A DNA stretch of 64,000 bases from Lachnospiraceae bacterium JLR.KK002 (GTDB lineage Bacteria; Bacillota; Clostridia; Lachnospirales; Lachnospiraceae): positions 2,192,501-2,256,500 of the forward strand of contig JAYMNP010000001.1 of the NCBI GenBank assembly GCA_036941025.1, read 5' to 3'. The notes under the pieces are model-generated. The model saw only the letters and a list, made by a program, of their open reading frames with translations. It had not been told where the DNA came from and ran no database searches. This document shows positions 28,893 to 37,728 of the stretch, piece after piece. The position numbers and the translations under genes were made by a program. The number at the start of each line of letters is the position of its first letter. Positions within the stretch are counted from its first letter, which is position 1.

Positions 28893-30074
28893 GTGCAATA
28901 TGTAAAAATCAGCCAGTTAAAGCCCGGTATGCGTCTTGCCCGGCCAATTTACAATAAAAGGGGAGTTATGCTGTTTGAACGTGATACAAGACTGACACGC
29001 CAGGGAATTGCCAGCATTGAGAATTTCGGTCTCTGGGGCGTATACATTCTGGAGCCGGCCGAGCCGGTACCCCCTCTCAGCGAAGAGGATATTGAACTGG
29101 AACGCTTTCTCACGGTCTCCACATTCCGCCTGAAAGACGACCTCACACTGCTTATGAATGATATGCCGCCTCAGAATATCACCCCTCTGGCCCAGACAAT
29201 TCTGCGCAGCTTCGGCTCTCCCGACCACAAAATCAACTTTGCCAGGAATCTCCGCAGCAACGGAGACTATGTATACAAACACTGTCTGAATACGGCTATT
29301 TTAGCAACCATGATGGTAAACAGGCTTCATTATTCCTATGCGGAACAGCTTGCCATTGTGTGCGCCGCCCTGCTGCATGATACGGGGCTTCTGATGGTGC
29401 CCGACGAGATTCTGGAAAAGGGAGACCGGCTTCTGTCTCCGGACGAACGCCGGTTAATCCAGGGCTATCTGGAAAAGGGCTATCAGATGCTCCATCCGGA
29501 TTACAACGATTATAAGCTGCCGGAACTTACCCTTCAGATTGTAGGGCAGATGGCCCGCCTGGAGCACAACGTCAAAGTACCTCTTCAGAAAAACATCCGC
29601 TGGAAAAACGGCACCCATGTGCTTCATGTGGCCAGCATGTTTGACGAAATGACTTCCATGCATCTGGACCGGGACCCGGTATCTGAAATCCGGGCCGTGC
29701 GTTTTCTGCGGGATTATCCGGACTATTATCCCGCCCAGTTCGTCACCGCCCTGACCCAGTGTATTCACATTCTTCCAAAGGGATGCTGCGTGGACTTTTC
29801 CAATGGCCAGAAGGGCATTGTGGTGGAGGAAAATCAGAAAAATTACGCCCAGCCTGTGGTTATCCTGTTTTCTGACAACCAGCGGGTTGACTTTACCGAT
29901 TCCAGATTCCAGAAAACCATGCATATTGCAGATGTGATGAAAACCATGGATTTGCGCCTGAAGGTAGACCATGAAACTTTAAAGAAATATGCCAGCGACC
30001 CTCACACACTGGAAACAGCCAGACGGTATTCGGATAAACGGAATCAGATACTTGCTGCGGGAAGGTCGCTGTAA
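28893..30074 (+). CDS. HD-GYP-related protein with a degenerate GYP motif
   Basis: 393 residues from a GTG at 28893 behind GGAGGTG. N-terminal DUF3391-like region (about 1-120), then an HD domain with H130, and H162-D163 (LLHDTG). Where a working HD-GYP has HHE...GYP, this protein reads MARLEHNVKVP and has no GYP. The HHExxDGxGYP signature used in c-di-GMP hydrolysis is therefore missing, while the HD pair remains. It may be a c-di-GMP sensor or a different phosphohydrolase. The C-terminal PilZ-like or beta segment (KGCCVDFSNGQKGIVVEENQ) is shared with the active relative at 13.5 kb. It is followed by a MazG-like gene 16 nt downstream. Confidence 0.85.
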   Translation: MQYVKISQLKPGMRLARPIYNKRGVMLFERDTRLTRQGIASIENFGLWGVYILEPAEPVPPLSEEDIELERFLTVSTFRLKDDLTLLMNDMPPQNITPLAQTILRSFGSPDHKINFARNLRSNGDYVYKHCLNTAILATMMVNRLHYSYAEQLAIVCAALLHDTGLLMVPDEILEKGDRLLSPDERRLIQGYLEKGYQMLHPDYNDYKLPELTLQIVGQMARLEHNVKVPLQKNIRWKNGTHVLHVASMFDEMTSMHLDRDPVSEIRAVRFLRDYPDYYPAQFVTALTQCIHILPKGCCVDFSNGQKGIVVEENQKNYAQPVVILFSDNQRVDFTDSRFQKTMHIADVMKTMDLRLKVDHETLKKYASDPHTLETARRYSDKRNQILAAGRSL

Positions 30075-30090
30075 TTTGCGGAGGCACACA

Positions 30091-30423
30091 ATGAACGTTT
30101 CTTTTGAAGATTACGAGGCATATCTGCTCTGTACTTATGGCAATTCCGTAACGGAACAGGGCCTGTTTATGAAACTGGTGGAAGAAATCGGGGAAGTTGC
30201 CGAAGTCCTCAATATGCGTGCAGGAAGAAAAAAGGTCAATGGAGAAGATATGCAGACACAGCTGGCAAACGAACTGGCTGACGTCATTCATTATGTTGTG
30301 GGAATTGCTGCAATCAATGATATTGATTTAAGCGGTACTATTATTGATAAGGATAAAAAAGCTGCTGTAAAGTACCATCACAACACCTGTCTGGAATCTT
30401 TTCTTATGAGCAGAAAGGAATAA
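30091..30423 (+). CDS. MazG-like nucleotide pyrophosphohydrolase
   Basis: 110 residues from the ATG at 30091, which follows GGAGG; the 34 upstream codons in frame belong to the previous gene's coding region. The EExxE...ExxD metal pattern of the all-alpha NTP pyrophosphatases is seen as LVEEIGEVAEVLN and ELADVIHYV. Family members hydrolyse NTPs or dNTPs to monophosphates and remove aberrant nucleotides. Likely cotranscribed with the HD-GYP-related gene (16-nt gap). The substrate cannot be told from sequence. Confidence 0.85.
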   Translation: MNVSFEDYEAYLLCTYGNSVTEQGLFMKLVEEIGEVAEVLNMRAGRKKVNGEDMQTQLANELADVIHYVVGIAAINDIDLSGTIIDKDKKAAVKYHHNTCLESFLMSRKE

Positions 30424-30442
30424 AATCCCTGACTTTAAAATG

Positions 30443-30484
30443 AATACCGCCGGTGCAGGCCATTCTGCACCGGCGGTATTTATC
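30443..30484. terminator. Bidirectional terminator between the MazG-like gene and galE
   Basis: Perfect 16-bp stem AATACCGCCGGTGCAG with its complement, 6-nt loop, A-rich on the left and T-rich on the right. It separates the converging MazG-like and galE genes. Confidence 0.85.
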
Positions 30485-30598
30485 ATTACTCTGCGTGCCG
30501 CCCGGTATCTTTTTGGATGTACTGTTCTTCCACCAGTTCATAAAAACAATCTTCCGGTATGGCACAATGGTTATAATCTCTGTGTTACCTTCCATAAA

Positions 30599-31615
30599 TT
30601 AACTGCGGTATCCATCCGGATTGGTACTCTGCCATCTCCAGGAATCCTCGCACATTCTGTCGATGCCAAACTCTGCCTCCCAGCCCAGTTCCGCTTTTGC
30701 TTTGGAAGCATCTGCATAACAGGTGGCGATATCTCCGGCTCTTCTGGGTTTGATTTCGTAAGGGATTGGTTTACCGCAGGCCTTTTCATAAGCCTTTACC
30801 ACATCCAGCACACTGTAACCGTTACCGGTTCCCAGATTATATATGCTGACGCCGGATTTATCTTCAATTTTCTTTAATGCTTTCACATGGCCTTTTGCCA
30901 GATCTACTACATGAATGTAATCCCGCACGCCGGTTCCGTCCGGTGTATCGTAATCATCCCCGAATACGCCAAGGCATTTTAATTTGCCCACAGCAACCTG
31001 GGCAATGTAGGGTACCAGATTGTTGGGAATTCCCTTGGGGTCCTCTCCGATGATTCCGCTTTCGTGGGCGCCGATGGGGTTAAAGTAGCGAAGCAGCACC
31101 ACATTCCATTCCGGATCTGCCACATGGAAATCTGTCAGAATCTGTTCCAGCATTCCCTTGGTCTGACCATATGGATTGGTAATCTGGCCTTTGGGGCACT
31201 CCTCTGTAATCGGAATAATGGCGGGATCTCCGTACACCGTTGCGGAAGATGAGAAAATAATATTCTTCACTCCATGCTTGCGCATAACGTCGCACAAAAT
31301 CAATGTTCCGGTAATATTGTTATGATAATATTCCAGCGGTTTCTGCACAGACTCTCCCACTGCTTTCAAACCTGCAAAATGAATGACACTGTCAATCTTT
31401 TCTTTCTCAAATACTTCTCCAAGGCCCTGAGCGTCCAGAATATCCACCTGATAAAAAGGTACCTTTGCTCCGGTAATTTTTTCCACTCTTTTTACTGCTT
31501 CTTCACTGGAATTTACCAGATTATCCACCACAACCACTTCATATCCTGCATGAATCAGCTCAATACAGGTATGGCTTCCGATATACCCAGCTCCGCCCGT
31601 TACCAAAATTGCCAT
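30599..31615 (-). CDS. galE: UDP-glucose 4-epimerase
   Basis: Interconverts UDP-glucose and UDP-galactose (and often the N-acetyl forms) with NAD as bound cofactor. 338 residues. Glycine motif [14 protein letters not shown] at the N-terminus, FSSSATVYG, catalytic [11 protein letters not shown] (Tyr-x3-Lys), and the [14 protein letters not shown] tail region. Downstream of an N-acetylhexosamine kinase-like gene and a sugar nucleotidyltransferase on the same strand, which suggests hexosamine or galactose salvage. A good promoter and a palindromic operator-like element lie just upstream, so it can be expressed apart from the kinase gene. Confidence 0.97.
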   Translation of the reverse strand: MAILVTGGAGYIGSHTCIELIHAGYEVVVVDNLVNSSEEAVKRVEKITGAKVPFYQVDILDAQGLGEVFEKEKIDSVIHFAGLKAVGESVQKPLEYYHNNITGTLILCDVMRKHGVKNIIFSSSATVYGDPAIIPITEECPKGQITNPYGQTKGMLEQILTDFHVADPEWNVVLLRYFNPIGAHESGIIGEDPKGIPNNLVPYIAQVAVGKLKCLGVFGDDYDTPDGTGVRDYIHVVDLAKGHVKALKKIEDKSGVSIYNLGTGNGYSVLDVVKAYEKACGKPIPYEIKPRRAGDIATCYADASKAKAELGWEAEFGIDRMCEDSWRWQSTNPDGYRS

Positions 31616-31718
31616 AATTTTTACCTCCTGTCCGCAATCTGCGCGCGTTACGCATTTCTTATTACCTGTCCGGGAAAACCAACATATTCTGACCTGCTGT
31701 CCGGTTCTCTCAGGACTC

Positions 31719-31747
31719 AGTATACCACACTCGGTTCATTTAGTAAA
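31719..31747 (-). promoter_or_regulatory. galE promoter
   Basis: Minus strand TTTACT (31747-31742), 17-nt spacer, TATACT (31724-31719). The -35 lies inside the palindrome cluster that follows. Confidence 0.55.
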
Positions 31748-31788
31748 TACTATTTTTATTTTACTATATTTTTAGTAAATATTTAGTC
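31737..31788. promoter_or_regulatory. Palindromic operator-like cluster before galE
   Basis: Three copies of TTTAGTA or TTTACTA and their complements within 50 bp, including a perfect 7-bp inverted repeat TTTACTA-AAAATA-TAGTAAA and TAGTA-TT-TACTA. It overlaps the galE -35, as a repressor site would. The regulator is unknown. Confidence 0.45.
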
Positions 31789-31894
31789 CGGAGTTCCCCA
31801 TCAGCCTGCTTTCTTTGCGTTTAAGCACAAACAATATATTAGCGTGACGCAGGATTTCCCATAGAAGTTACCTGTCAGTCTGCTTTTTTACCGC
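31789..31894. other. Spacer with weak repeat-like sequence behind the N-acetylhexosamine kinase gene
   Basis: Contains ATATTAGCGTGACGCAGGATT, faintly like the AGCGTAGCAAGGTCTTTCC tail of the interspersed repeat at 21.7 kb. No gene seen. Confidence 0.3.
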
Positions 31895-32998
31895 TTATGC
31901 ACCCTGGCACTCCCTGACAATTTCCTCCAGTTCCTTCCACTTCTTTTCCATATCTGCCACCAGCTTCATCTGGGTACGGCACCGGTCCAGATTGTGGCCT
32001 TCCCGGTGGATTTTAAAATACGTATCTCCCTGCAGATAATCGGTCAGGAAACGTATGCCGTTTTCATAAGTCATCACTTTTGCACCCATGGGAAGCATGG
32101 CAACTTCCATATCTGTCAGATTTCCCTTACAGCCTTTTAAAAATCCCTCTGTATAAATGCGGAACAGTCTCAAATCGCAGCTCACTTTTGACAAATCCTT
32201 TTCGTCCTCATCTCCGGTGCTGGCTCCAAACCGGATGGCGTCTCCAAAATCATTGACTGCCAGTCCCGGCATAACCGTATCCAGATCTATAACGCAGATT
32301 CCTTTCCTCGTCTCATTGTCCATCATAATATTATTCAGTTTTGTATCGTTATGGGTTACCCGCAGGGGCATTTTTCCCTGTGCCAGCAAATCTCCCAGCA
32401 CACAGGCAGTTTCCTTCCGGGATTTGAAAAATTCAATCTCTTCTGCCGCATTTTTGGCTCTGCCGCACACATCTGCTTCCACTGCCTCAAGGAACACCTG
32501 ATATCTGGCTTTCGTATCGTGAAATCCCGGAATGGTCTCATGAAGGGTTTCCGCCGGATAATCTGCCAGCAGCTGCTGGAAATTTCCGAAAGCCAGAGCG
32601 CTCTCATAGAAATCCTCATCCCGTTCCACTCTGTCATAGCTTACCGCATCTTCAATCAGATAATACATGCGCCAGTATTCTCCCCGACTGTCTAGGTAAA
32701 AAGGTTTTCCGTCTCCGGCAGGAAGCACCGTCAGAGTTTCCCTCAGCTCATCGCCCCCCGCTTCTGCAATCTTCTTTTTCAGAAATGTGGTAACACCCAG
32801 AATATTTTCCATTACTTCCTCCGGTTTTGTAAAAATACTCCGATTCATTCGCTGCAGAATACAGTTCTTCTCTCCTTCCACAAGGAAAGTATCATTGATA
32901 TGTCCGCTGCCATAGGGGCGGATATGTTTCACCTTTCCTGCCAGCGCAAACTGCTGTGCCACTTCTTTTGCCCATTTCAGTATTTCTTTTTCTTCCAT
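31895..32998 (-). CDS. N-acetylhexosamine 1-kinase-like aminoglycoside-phosphotransferase-family protein
   Basis: 367 residues of the APH/choline-kinase fold. Features: HIRPYGSGHINDTFLV near the nucleotide loop, LRVTHNDTKLNNIMMD (catalytic loop HND...N) and VIDLDTVMPGLAVNDFGDAIRFGAS (metal Asp). The overall pattern recalls NahK/LnpB of the bifidobacterial lacto-N-biose pathway, which phosphorylates GlcNAc or GalNAc at C1. It lies between the nucleotidyltransferase (33 nt upstream) and galE, as NahK would, but no lacto-N-biose phosphorylase is in the window. I would therefore keep the function at 'sugar kinase, NahK-like'. Start by position: ATG at 32998. Confidence 0.8.
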   Translation of the reverse strand: MEEKEILKWAKEVAQQFALAGKVKHIRPYGSGHINDTFLVEGEKNCILQRMNRSIFTKPEEVMENILGVTTFLKKKIAEAGGDELRETLTVLPAGDGKPFYLDSRGEYWRMYYLIEDAVSYDRVERDEDFYESALAFGNFQQLLADYPAETLHETIPGFHDTKARYQVFLEAVEADVCGRAKNAAEEIEFFKSRKETACVLGDLLAQGKMPLRVTHNDTKLNNIMMDNETRKGICVIDLDTVMPGLAVNDFGDAIRFGASTGDEDEKDLSKVSCDLRLFRIYTEGFLKGCKGNLTDMEVAMLPMGAKVMTYENGIRFLTDYLQGDTYFKIHREGHNLDRCRTQMKLVADMEKKWKELEEIVRECQGA

Positions 32999-33031
32999 AG
33001 GTTTCTTCCTCTCTGTGCTTCCCTTCCGACT

Positions 33032-33946
33032 CTAAAATTCTTCCGGATACTGCCCCTGCTGCTTCAGTTCTGCAATAGCCTTTACCACCTGTTCTTTGTC
33101 TTCTTTATAAGTAACGCCGAACCATTTGTCACGGGAATTTAATACCTGTACGCTGGCTTTGCCTTCCTGCAGTAAATCTCCTACTGCCATGGGAAGGTAA
33201 TACTCGGCCTTCATGGGATTGTCCGGCAGTTCCTCTTTCAGGAATTTCACAAATCCTGTTTCCAGTTCCTTTAAAATGCTCTCGGAAAAGCCCCAGATAT
33301 TCATGGAAACAATACTGTCCATGGGAAGTTCTGTCCAGGTGGCTCCGTCATCCTCCGTATAAACAGCTTTATCTCCCTGTTTCTCAATATGGGTGCGCTC
33401 ACAGATTTCCGTCAGAAATCCTTCTTTGTCCGCCTCGCAGACCCCTCTGGCCACATGTCCGTTCTCCGTCAGGGTATTTTTCAGCTCATATCCCACCATG
33501 GCATAGCGATATGTCTCGTCATCCTGATGACTGGTCAGATAATCATAGATTGCCTGATAGGCATGTTTGCCATAATAGTCATCTGCATTAATCACTGCAA
33601 AGGGTCCGTCCAGCACGTCTCTGCAGCACAGAATGGCATGGCCCGTGCCAAAGGGTTTCACCCTGCCTTCCGGCACCTGAAAACCTGCCGGAATCTTTTC
33701 CAGTTCCTGATATACATATTCCACCTGTATTTTTTCAGAAATCCGGTCTCCAATGCTCTCTTTAAATGCAGCCTCATTGGCTCTCTTAATAATAAATACG
33801 ATTTTTTCAAATCCGGCCTCCAGAGCGTCATAAATAGAAAAGTCAATGATAATATGTCCCTGCTCATCTACCGGATCAATCTGTTTTAACCCTCCGTAAC
33901 GGCTTCCCATTCCTGCTGCCAAAATGACCAATACTGGTTTTTTCAT
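33032..33946 (-). CDS. Sugar-1-phosphate nucleotidyltransferase family protein
   Basis: 304 residues with the NTP_transferase N-terminal signature LVILAAGMGSRYGGLKQIDPV, PFGTGHAILCC and AVINADDYYG for metal and sugar binding. Family members join NTP with a sugar-1-phosphate. In this place it could take the product of the neighbouring NahK-like kinase, in the role of the uridylyltransferase LnpC, before GalE. That pathway is an inference. The ATG at 33946 follows GGAGG; the 21 codons above it are not needed. First gene of the nucleotidyltransferase-kinase-galE run and divergent from the AraC regulator. Confidence 0.8.
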   Translation of the reverse strand: MKKPVLVILAAGMGSRYGGLKQIDPVDEQGHIIIDFSIYDALEAGFEKIVFIIKRANEAAFKESIGDRISEKIQVEYVYQELEKIPAGFQVPEGRVKPFGTGHAILCCRDVLDGPFAVINADDYYGKHAYQAIYDYLTSHQDDETYRYAMVGYELKNTLTENGHVARGVCEADKEGFLTEICERTHIEKQGDKAVYTEDDGATWTELPMDSIVSMNIWGFSESILKELETGFVKFLKEELPDNPMKAEYYLPMAVGDLLQEGKASVQVLNSRDKWFGVTYKEDKEQVVKAIAELKQQGQYPEEF

Positions 33947-34088
33947 ATTTCCTGTCCTCCTGAAATTCCAGTGCCTCCGCACTGTTTCTGTTCTTCTTAT
34001 ACCTTTCATGATAATACAAAAAAAAATTTCTGTATTTGCACAATATTTCTACTTTTTTGCATAATTTTATGTTAAAATATATCTGTTC

Positions 34089-34380
34089 AGAACTCCATGG
34101 AAAGTCAGATCAGGCCCCTCCGGTTTATCGGTGATGGGATGATTTGCTCTTCCATGAGGGGATACCTCCCAGCCGCAGCCAGGAGCCTCCCCTAAAGGCG
34201 TATGACAGCTCTGCTGGCATGGCTGTGGCGCGGTATTCTGAATAACTACTCCCTCATAAACCCCATGGAGACAAATCAGACCTCTCCGGTTTATCGGTGA
34301 TGGGATGATTTGCTCTTCCATGAGGGGATAACCTTCTCACCCGCAGCCAGAGGCCCCCGAAGGCGTATGACAGCTAACGG
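34089..34380. repeat. Tandem pair of structured repeats (about 166-bp period) before the AraC gene
   Basis: Two copies share 47 identical bases (34118-34164 and 34284-34330, beginning CTCCGGTTTATCGG) and both end in GGCGTATGACAGCT. They are 166 bp apart. Each contains complementary AGGGG/CCCCT segments suggesting a folded RNA. They lie in the divergent spacer between the nucleotidyltransferase and AraC genes; nothing else like them is in the window. The type is not one I recognise. Confidence 0.75.
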
Positions 34381-34392
34381 AAAGGAATTTTT

Positions 34393-35292
34393 ATGGAATT
34401 TTACAGATATCCCCTGTCCCGGTTATTTGATATCCCTCAAATCATTACCATCCACTATTTTGAATATGGCAAAGATTTCATGTTTGAGGGAGAATCCCAT
34501 GATTTCTGGGAATTTCTCTGTGTGGACAAGGGACAGGTCACCGTCACTGCAGACCGGAATACTCACATTCTGCAAAAAGGCAGTATTATTTTCCACAAAC
34601 CCGGCCAGTTTCATTCCGTGGCTACCAACGGGATCATCGCTCCCAATCTGGTGGTGGTCTCTTTTGTATGCAATTCGCCTGCCATGCAGTTTTTCGAAGA
34701 CAAAATTCTCCATCTGGGAGAACCGGAACGCTGCCTTCTGGCAACGGTCATTTCCGAGGCCGGCGACGCATTTCTCACCCCTCTGAATAATCCTTACACC
34801 TGTCAGCTTTCCTGCAATCCCAGGCAGCGCCCCGGAGCAGAACAGCTTATACAGCTTTCTCTGGAACATTTTCTGATTTCCCTTTACCGGAAAGGGATTG
34901 CCTCGGCTCCGGACATGCAGCCTGCAAAATCTGTAAAATTAAAACAGGACGATGAGACGTTCCGCCGCGTTCATGCTTACATGGAAGCCCGTCTCTCTCA
35001 GAACCTTACGCTGGATGAAATCTGCCGGGATAATCTGATTGGCACTTCCCAGCTTCAGAAGCTGTTCCGCAGTAAATGCGGCAGCGGTATCATTGAATAT
35101 TTTTCTCATATGAAAATCATACGGGCCAAAGAAATGATTCGGGAACAAAACATGAATTTCACCCAGATTGCCGACGCTCTGGGCTACACCTCCATTCATT
35201 ATTTTTCCCGGCAATTTAAGAAAATAACCGGCATGACTCCCTCAGAATATTCCCTTTCCATACAGATGCTTGCGGAAGGTCCTGTAAGATAA
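34393..35292 (+). CDS. AraC-family regulator with cupin sensor domain
   Basis: 299 residues. N-terminal cupin-like sugar-sensing domain (about 1-190; HDFWEFLCVDKGQ, IIFHKPGQFHSV), then two AraC helix-turn-helix motifs with SQNLTLDEICRDNLIGTSQLQKLFR and QIADALGYTSIHYFSRQFKKITGMTPSEY. It is divergent from the nucleotidyltransferase/kinase/galE run and probably regulates it, although the shared spacer is mostly taken up by the tandem repeat. GGAAAGGAA lies 5 nt before the ATG at 34393. Ligand unknown. Confidence 0.93.
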   Translation: MEFYRYPLSRLFDIPQIITIHYFEYGKDFMFEGESHDFWEFLCVDKGQVTVTADRNTHILQKGSIIFHKPGQFHSVATNGIIAPNLVVVSFVCNSPAMQFFEDKILHLGEPERCLLATVISEAGDAFLTPLNNPYTCQLSCNPRQRPGAEQLIQLSLEHFLISLYRKGIASAPDMQPAKSVKLKQDDETFRRVHAYMEARLSQNLTLDEICRDNLIGTSQLQKLFRSKCGSGIIEYFSHMKIIRAKEMIREQNMNFTQIADALGYTSIHYFSRQFKKITGMTPSEYSLSIQMLAEGPVR

Positions 35293-35413
35293 AAAGACTG
35301 TCGCAAAATGCGGCTTATATACATGATACGGATAAAGATTCTGTAATCGAATGCCATATCATATATACAGCAGCTATTTTTCAACAGCCCTGCGTAATCC
35401 TTATAATGTTTTA
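35293..35413. other. Spacer between the AraC gene and efp with an imperfect hairpin
   Basis: TATACATGATA pairs roughly with a TATCATATATA stretch over about 45 nt. The AraC and efp genes converge here. No T run stands out and no gene is seen. Confidence 0.35.
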
Positions 35414-35971
35414 CTATACTCTGGACAGATATTCCCCGGTTCTGGTATCAATCTTAATTACATCCTCCTGTTCCACAAACAGAGGAACATATACGGTCGC
35501 GCCGGTTTCCACAACTGCCGGCTTGGTTGCGCCTGTCGCCGTATCGCCTTTAAAGCCCGGCTCTGTCTCCGTAATTTTCAACTCTACGAACAGAGGCGGT
35601 TCTACTGCAAATACGCTGCCGTTATGAGAACACATTTTCACCATCTCATTCTCTTTCACGAACTTCAGTGCGTCGCCGATTGCTTCCGCATCCAGCGCAA
35701 TCTGCTCATATGTCTCCACATCCATAAAATGGAACAGATCCCCGTCGGAATATAAATACTGCATGTCCGCTCTGTCAATTCTTGCCTGGGGACATTTTTC
35801 CGTGGGACGGAAAGTCTTTTCCACAACTCCGCCGCTCTTAATATTCTTCAGTTTCGTTCTTACAAAGGCTGCGCCTTTTCCTGGTTTTACATGCTGAAAC
35901 TCAATAATCTGGTAAATGTTATTATCTAATTCAATCGTAATACCATTTCTGAAATCTCCTGCTGAAATCAT
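35414..35971 (-). CDS. efp: Elongation factor P
   Basis: Stimulates peptide-bond formation at polyproline stalls. 185 residues, three KOW/OB beta-domains. The loop that enters the peptidyl site is [19 protein letters not shown], with Lys at its tip, the residue modified in some species. C-terminal domain [56 protein letters not shown] is complete (start of that block near residue 130). ATG at 35971 with a GGAGG site. Separated by 149 nt from rpiB upstream. Confidence 0.97.
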   Translation of the reverse strand: MISAGDFRNGITIELDNNIYQIIEFQHVKPGKGAAFVRTKLKNIKSGGVVEKTFRPTEKCPQARIDRADMQYLYSDGDLFHFMDVETYEQIALDAEAIGDALKFVKENEMVKMCSHNGSVFAVEPPLFVELKITETEPGFKGDTATGATKPAVVETGATVYVPLFVEQEDVIKIDTRTGEYLSRV

Positions 35972-36120
35972 CCGAATTTCCTCCTTAAACTACACTTGGG
36001 CCCGTTCAGCCCCTGTATTCGTTATTATTCTATCCTATAATGGCAGATTTTTCAACCTTTTTTTCCGGAACCATCCGGAAAATGGTAACAGTTCAGACAA
36101 GCTGCCCTGTTACACCTTTC

Positions 36121-36573
36121 TTAATTCTGAAGCCAGGTTTCTTCTATTCTGTCCAGCATATCTACCCTGTGCTGATGTCTTCCTCCCTGAAATTCTGCTT
36201 CCAGATAGGCTTTTACGATATCCTTCGCCTTTTCCAGTCCTACAATTCTTGCCCCAAAAGCTATAATATTGGCATTGTTATGTTCTTTAATCAAACGGGC
36301 CGTCGTGGTGTCCGAGCAGACGCCGCAGCGGATGCCCTTCACCTTATTTGCAGCCAGGGAGACTCCCACTCCTGTTCCGCAAATCAAAATCCCGCAGTCT
36401 GCTTCTCCTTCTGCCACTGCCCGTCCTACTCTTTCACCATATATGGGATAATCGCAGCTCTCATTGCTGTCCGTCCCAAAATTAATTACTTCATAGCCCA
36501 GACTTTCTACATACCTGACAATCTCTTTTTTTAAATCCGTTGCCGCATGGTCGTTTCCAATCGCTATCTTCAC
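36121..36573 (-). CDS. rpiB: Ribose-5-phosphate isomerase B
   Basis: Interconverts ribose-5-phosphate and ribulose-5-phosphate (or acts on allose/galactose phosphates in the LacAB subgroup). 150 residues starting at the GTG at 36573, which is preceded by GGGAGGAG; the further 29 codons of open frame are not needed. Motifs: KIAIGNDHAATDLK, the catalytic CGTGVGVSLAANKVKGIRCG containing Cys and Thr, and HNNANIIAFGARI. Length is typical for RpiB. Stands alone downstream of the yqeG-like gene. Confidence 0.93.
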   Translation of the reverse strand: MKIAIGNDHAATDLKKEIVRYVESLGYEVINFGTDSNESCDYPIYGERVGRAVAEGEADCGILICGTGVGVSLAANKVKGIRCGVCSDTTTARLIKEHNNANIIAFGARIVGLEKAKDIVKAYLEAEFQGGRHQHRVDMLDRIEETWLQN

Positions 36574-36625
36574 GTTACTCCTCCCTGGTTCCTGACATAC
36601 TGCCGGCAGGCTCTGCCAGTCATTA

Positions 36626-37123
36626 TTATTTTTGGCTTCTCTGATAAAAAAACAGAACAATTCTTTCCAGATACCGTTTCAGTACAATCTGGATTTCCTC
36701 TTTTGGGTGAATGGGCCTGGTGAGAATCGTCCGGATTCCTGCCCGGTTGGCCCCATACACATCAGTAAAAATCTGATCTCCCACAAAAAGTGTATTCTCC
36801 CTGTGGGTTCCCATCAGCTCCATGGCCCGCTCATAGCCGGAGACTTTGGGTTTTCCGGCCTTAAAAATATACTGCACCTGTACCTGGTCATTAAACATTT
36901 TGACTCTGGGTTCTTTATTATTAGACAGCAGACAGCACTGATAGCCCAGCTTTTTCAGCTGAGCAAACAGCTTTTTCGCCCGCTCATCTGCCGGCGCGCC
37001 ATGAGGTACCAGTGTATTGTCCACATCAAAAATAATTCCCCGATATCCTTCCTGATATAAACGTTCAAACTCTATCTGATACGCGGAATCCAAATATTCA
37101 TTCGGATAAAATTTTCTCAACAT
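36626..37123 (-). CDS. YqeG-family HAD phosphatase
   Basis: 165 residues of the HAD IIIA family. The catalytic DxD is in GIIFDVDNTLVPHGAPA near residue 34, then LLSNNKEP (motif II), KAGKPK (motif III) and FVGDQIFTDVYGANRAG (motif IV). In Bacillus the family sits beside replication and ribosome assembly genes; no enzyme role is settled, although phosphatidylglycerophosphate phosphatase activity has been proposed for related proteins. Lies between nrdR and rpiB with a 39-nt gap from nrdR. Confidence 0.88.
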   Translation of the reverse strand: MLRKFYPNEYLDSAYQIEFERLYQEGYRGIIFDVDNTLVPHGAPADERAKKLFAQLKKLGYQCCLLSNNKEPRVKMFNDQVQVQYIFKAGKPKVSGYERAMELMGTHRENTLFVGDQIFTDVYGANRAGIRTILTRPIHPKEEIQIVLKRYLERIVLFFYQRSQK

Positions 37124-37162
37124 TCTGTCATTCTCCTGAACTCTGCAATTTGAAATCTCACC

Positions 37163-37615
37163 TTACTTGTCCAGTATTTTCTTCAGCTCGTCCATAAAAG
37201 TATTGACATCTTTAAACTCCCGGTACACGGAAGCAAATCTCACATAAGCTACCGGATCCAGTTCCTGCAGCCTGTTCATGACAATTTCTCCGATTTCCGA
37301 ACTGGAGATTTCTTTTTCTTCCCGGTTAAAAATGTCCACCTCTACGGTGTCCACCATCTGGTTAATCATATTTGCAGGTACCGGACGTTTATGGCAGGCC
37401 CGCAGAATTCCGGCCTCCACTTTCGTCCGATCATACTGTTCCCGGTTATTATCTTTCTTAATGACAATCAAAGGAATTGTCTCTACTTTCTCATAAGTGG
37501 TGAAACGCTTCCCGCAGTCGTCACACAGCCTTCTCCTGCGAATGGAATTATTGTCATCTGCAGGCCTTGAATCAATCACGCGCGTATTATCGCTGCTGCA
37601 AAACGGACATTTCAT
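37163..37615 (-). CDS. nrdR: Transcriptional repressor NrdR
   Basis: Represses ribonucleotide reductase operons by binding NrdR boxes in response to ATP/dATP. 150 residues from the ATG at 37615. N-terminal zinc finger with CPFCSSDNTRVIDSR and RRRRLCDDCGKRFTTYE (four Cys), then the ATP-cone domain beginning VIKKDNNREQYDRTKVEAGILRACHKRPV. The extra eight codons upstream are not included. No nrd genes are seen in the window, so its targets lie elsewhere. Confidence 0.96.
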   Translation of the reverse strand: MKCPFCSSDNTRVIDSRPADDNNSIRRRRLCDDCGKRFTTYEKVETIPLIVIKKDNNREQYDRTKVEAGILRACHKRPVPANMINQMVDTVEVDIFNREEKEISSSEIGEIVMNRLQELDPVAYVRFASVYREFKDVNTFMDELKKILDK

Positions 37616-37728
37616 GAAACCCCTCCCAAATCTGTACACAAAACTGCCTGGTCGCTTTTCAGTATATTCTACTTTTTTTCTCCTGTCAATATGATTTCCT
37701 GAAAGTTTCCGGCCCTGGGAAGCCGCTG

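Noticed and set aside
34067..34321. 84-codon minus-strand frame in the tandem repeat
   Set aside because: Encoded by the repeat itself, its two halves being the two copies; no ribosome site. It is more likely structured DNA or RNA than protein.
34010..34392. Known riboswitch in the AraC upstream region
   Set aside because: Compared by eye with TPP, cobalamin, glycine, c-di-GMP, fluoride and THF types; the core consensus of none fits.
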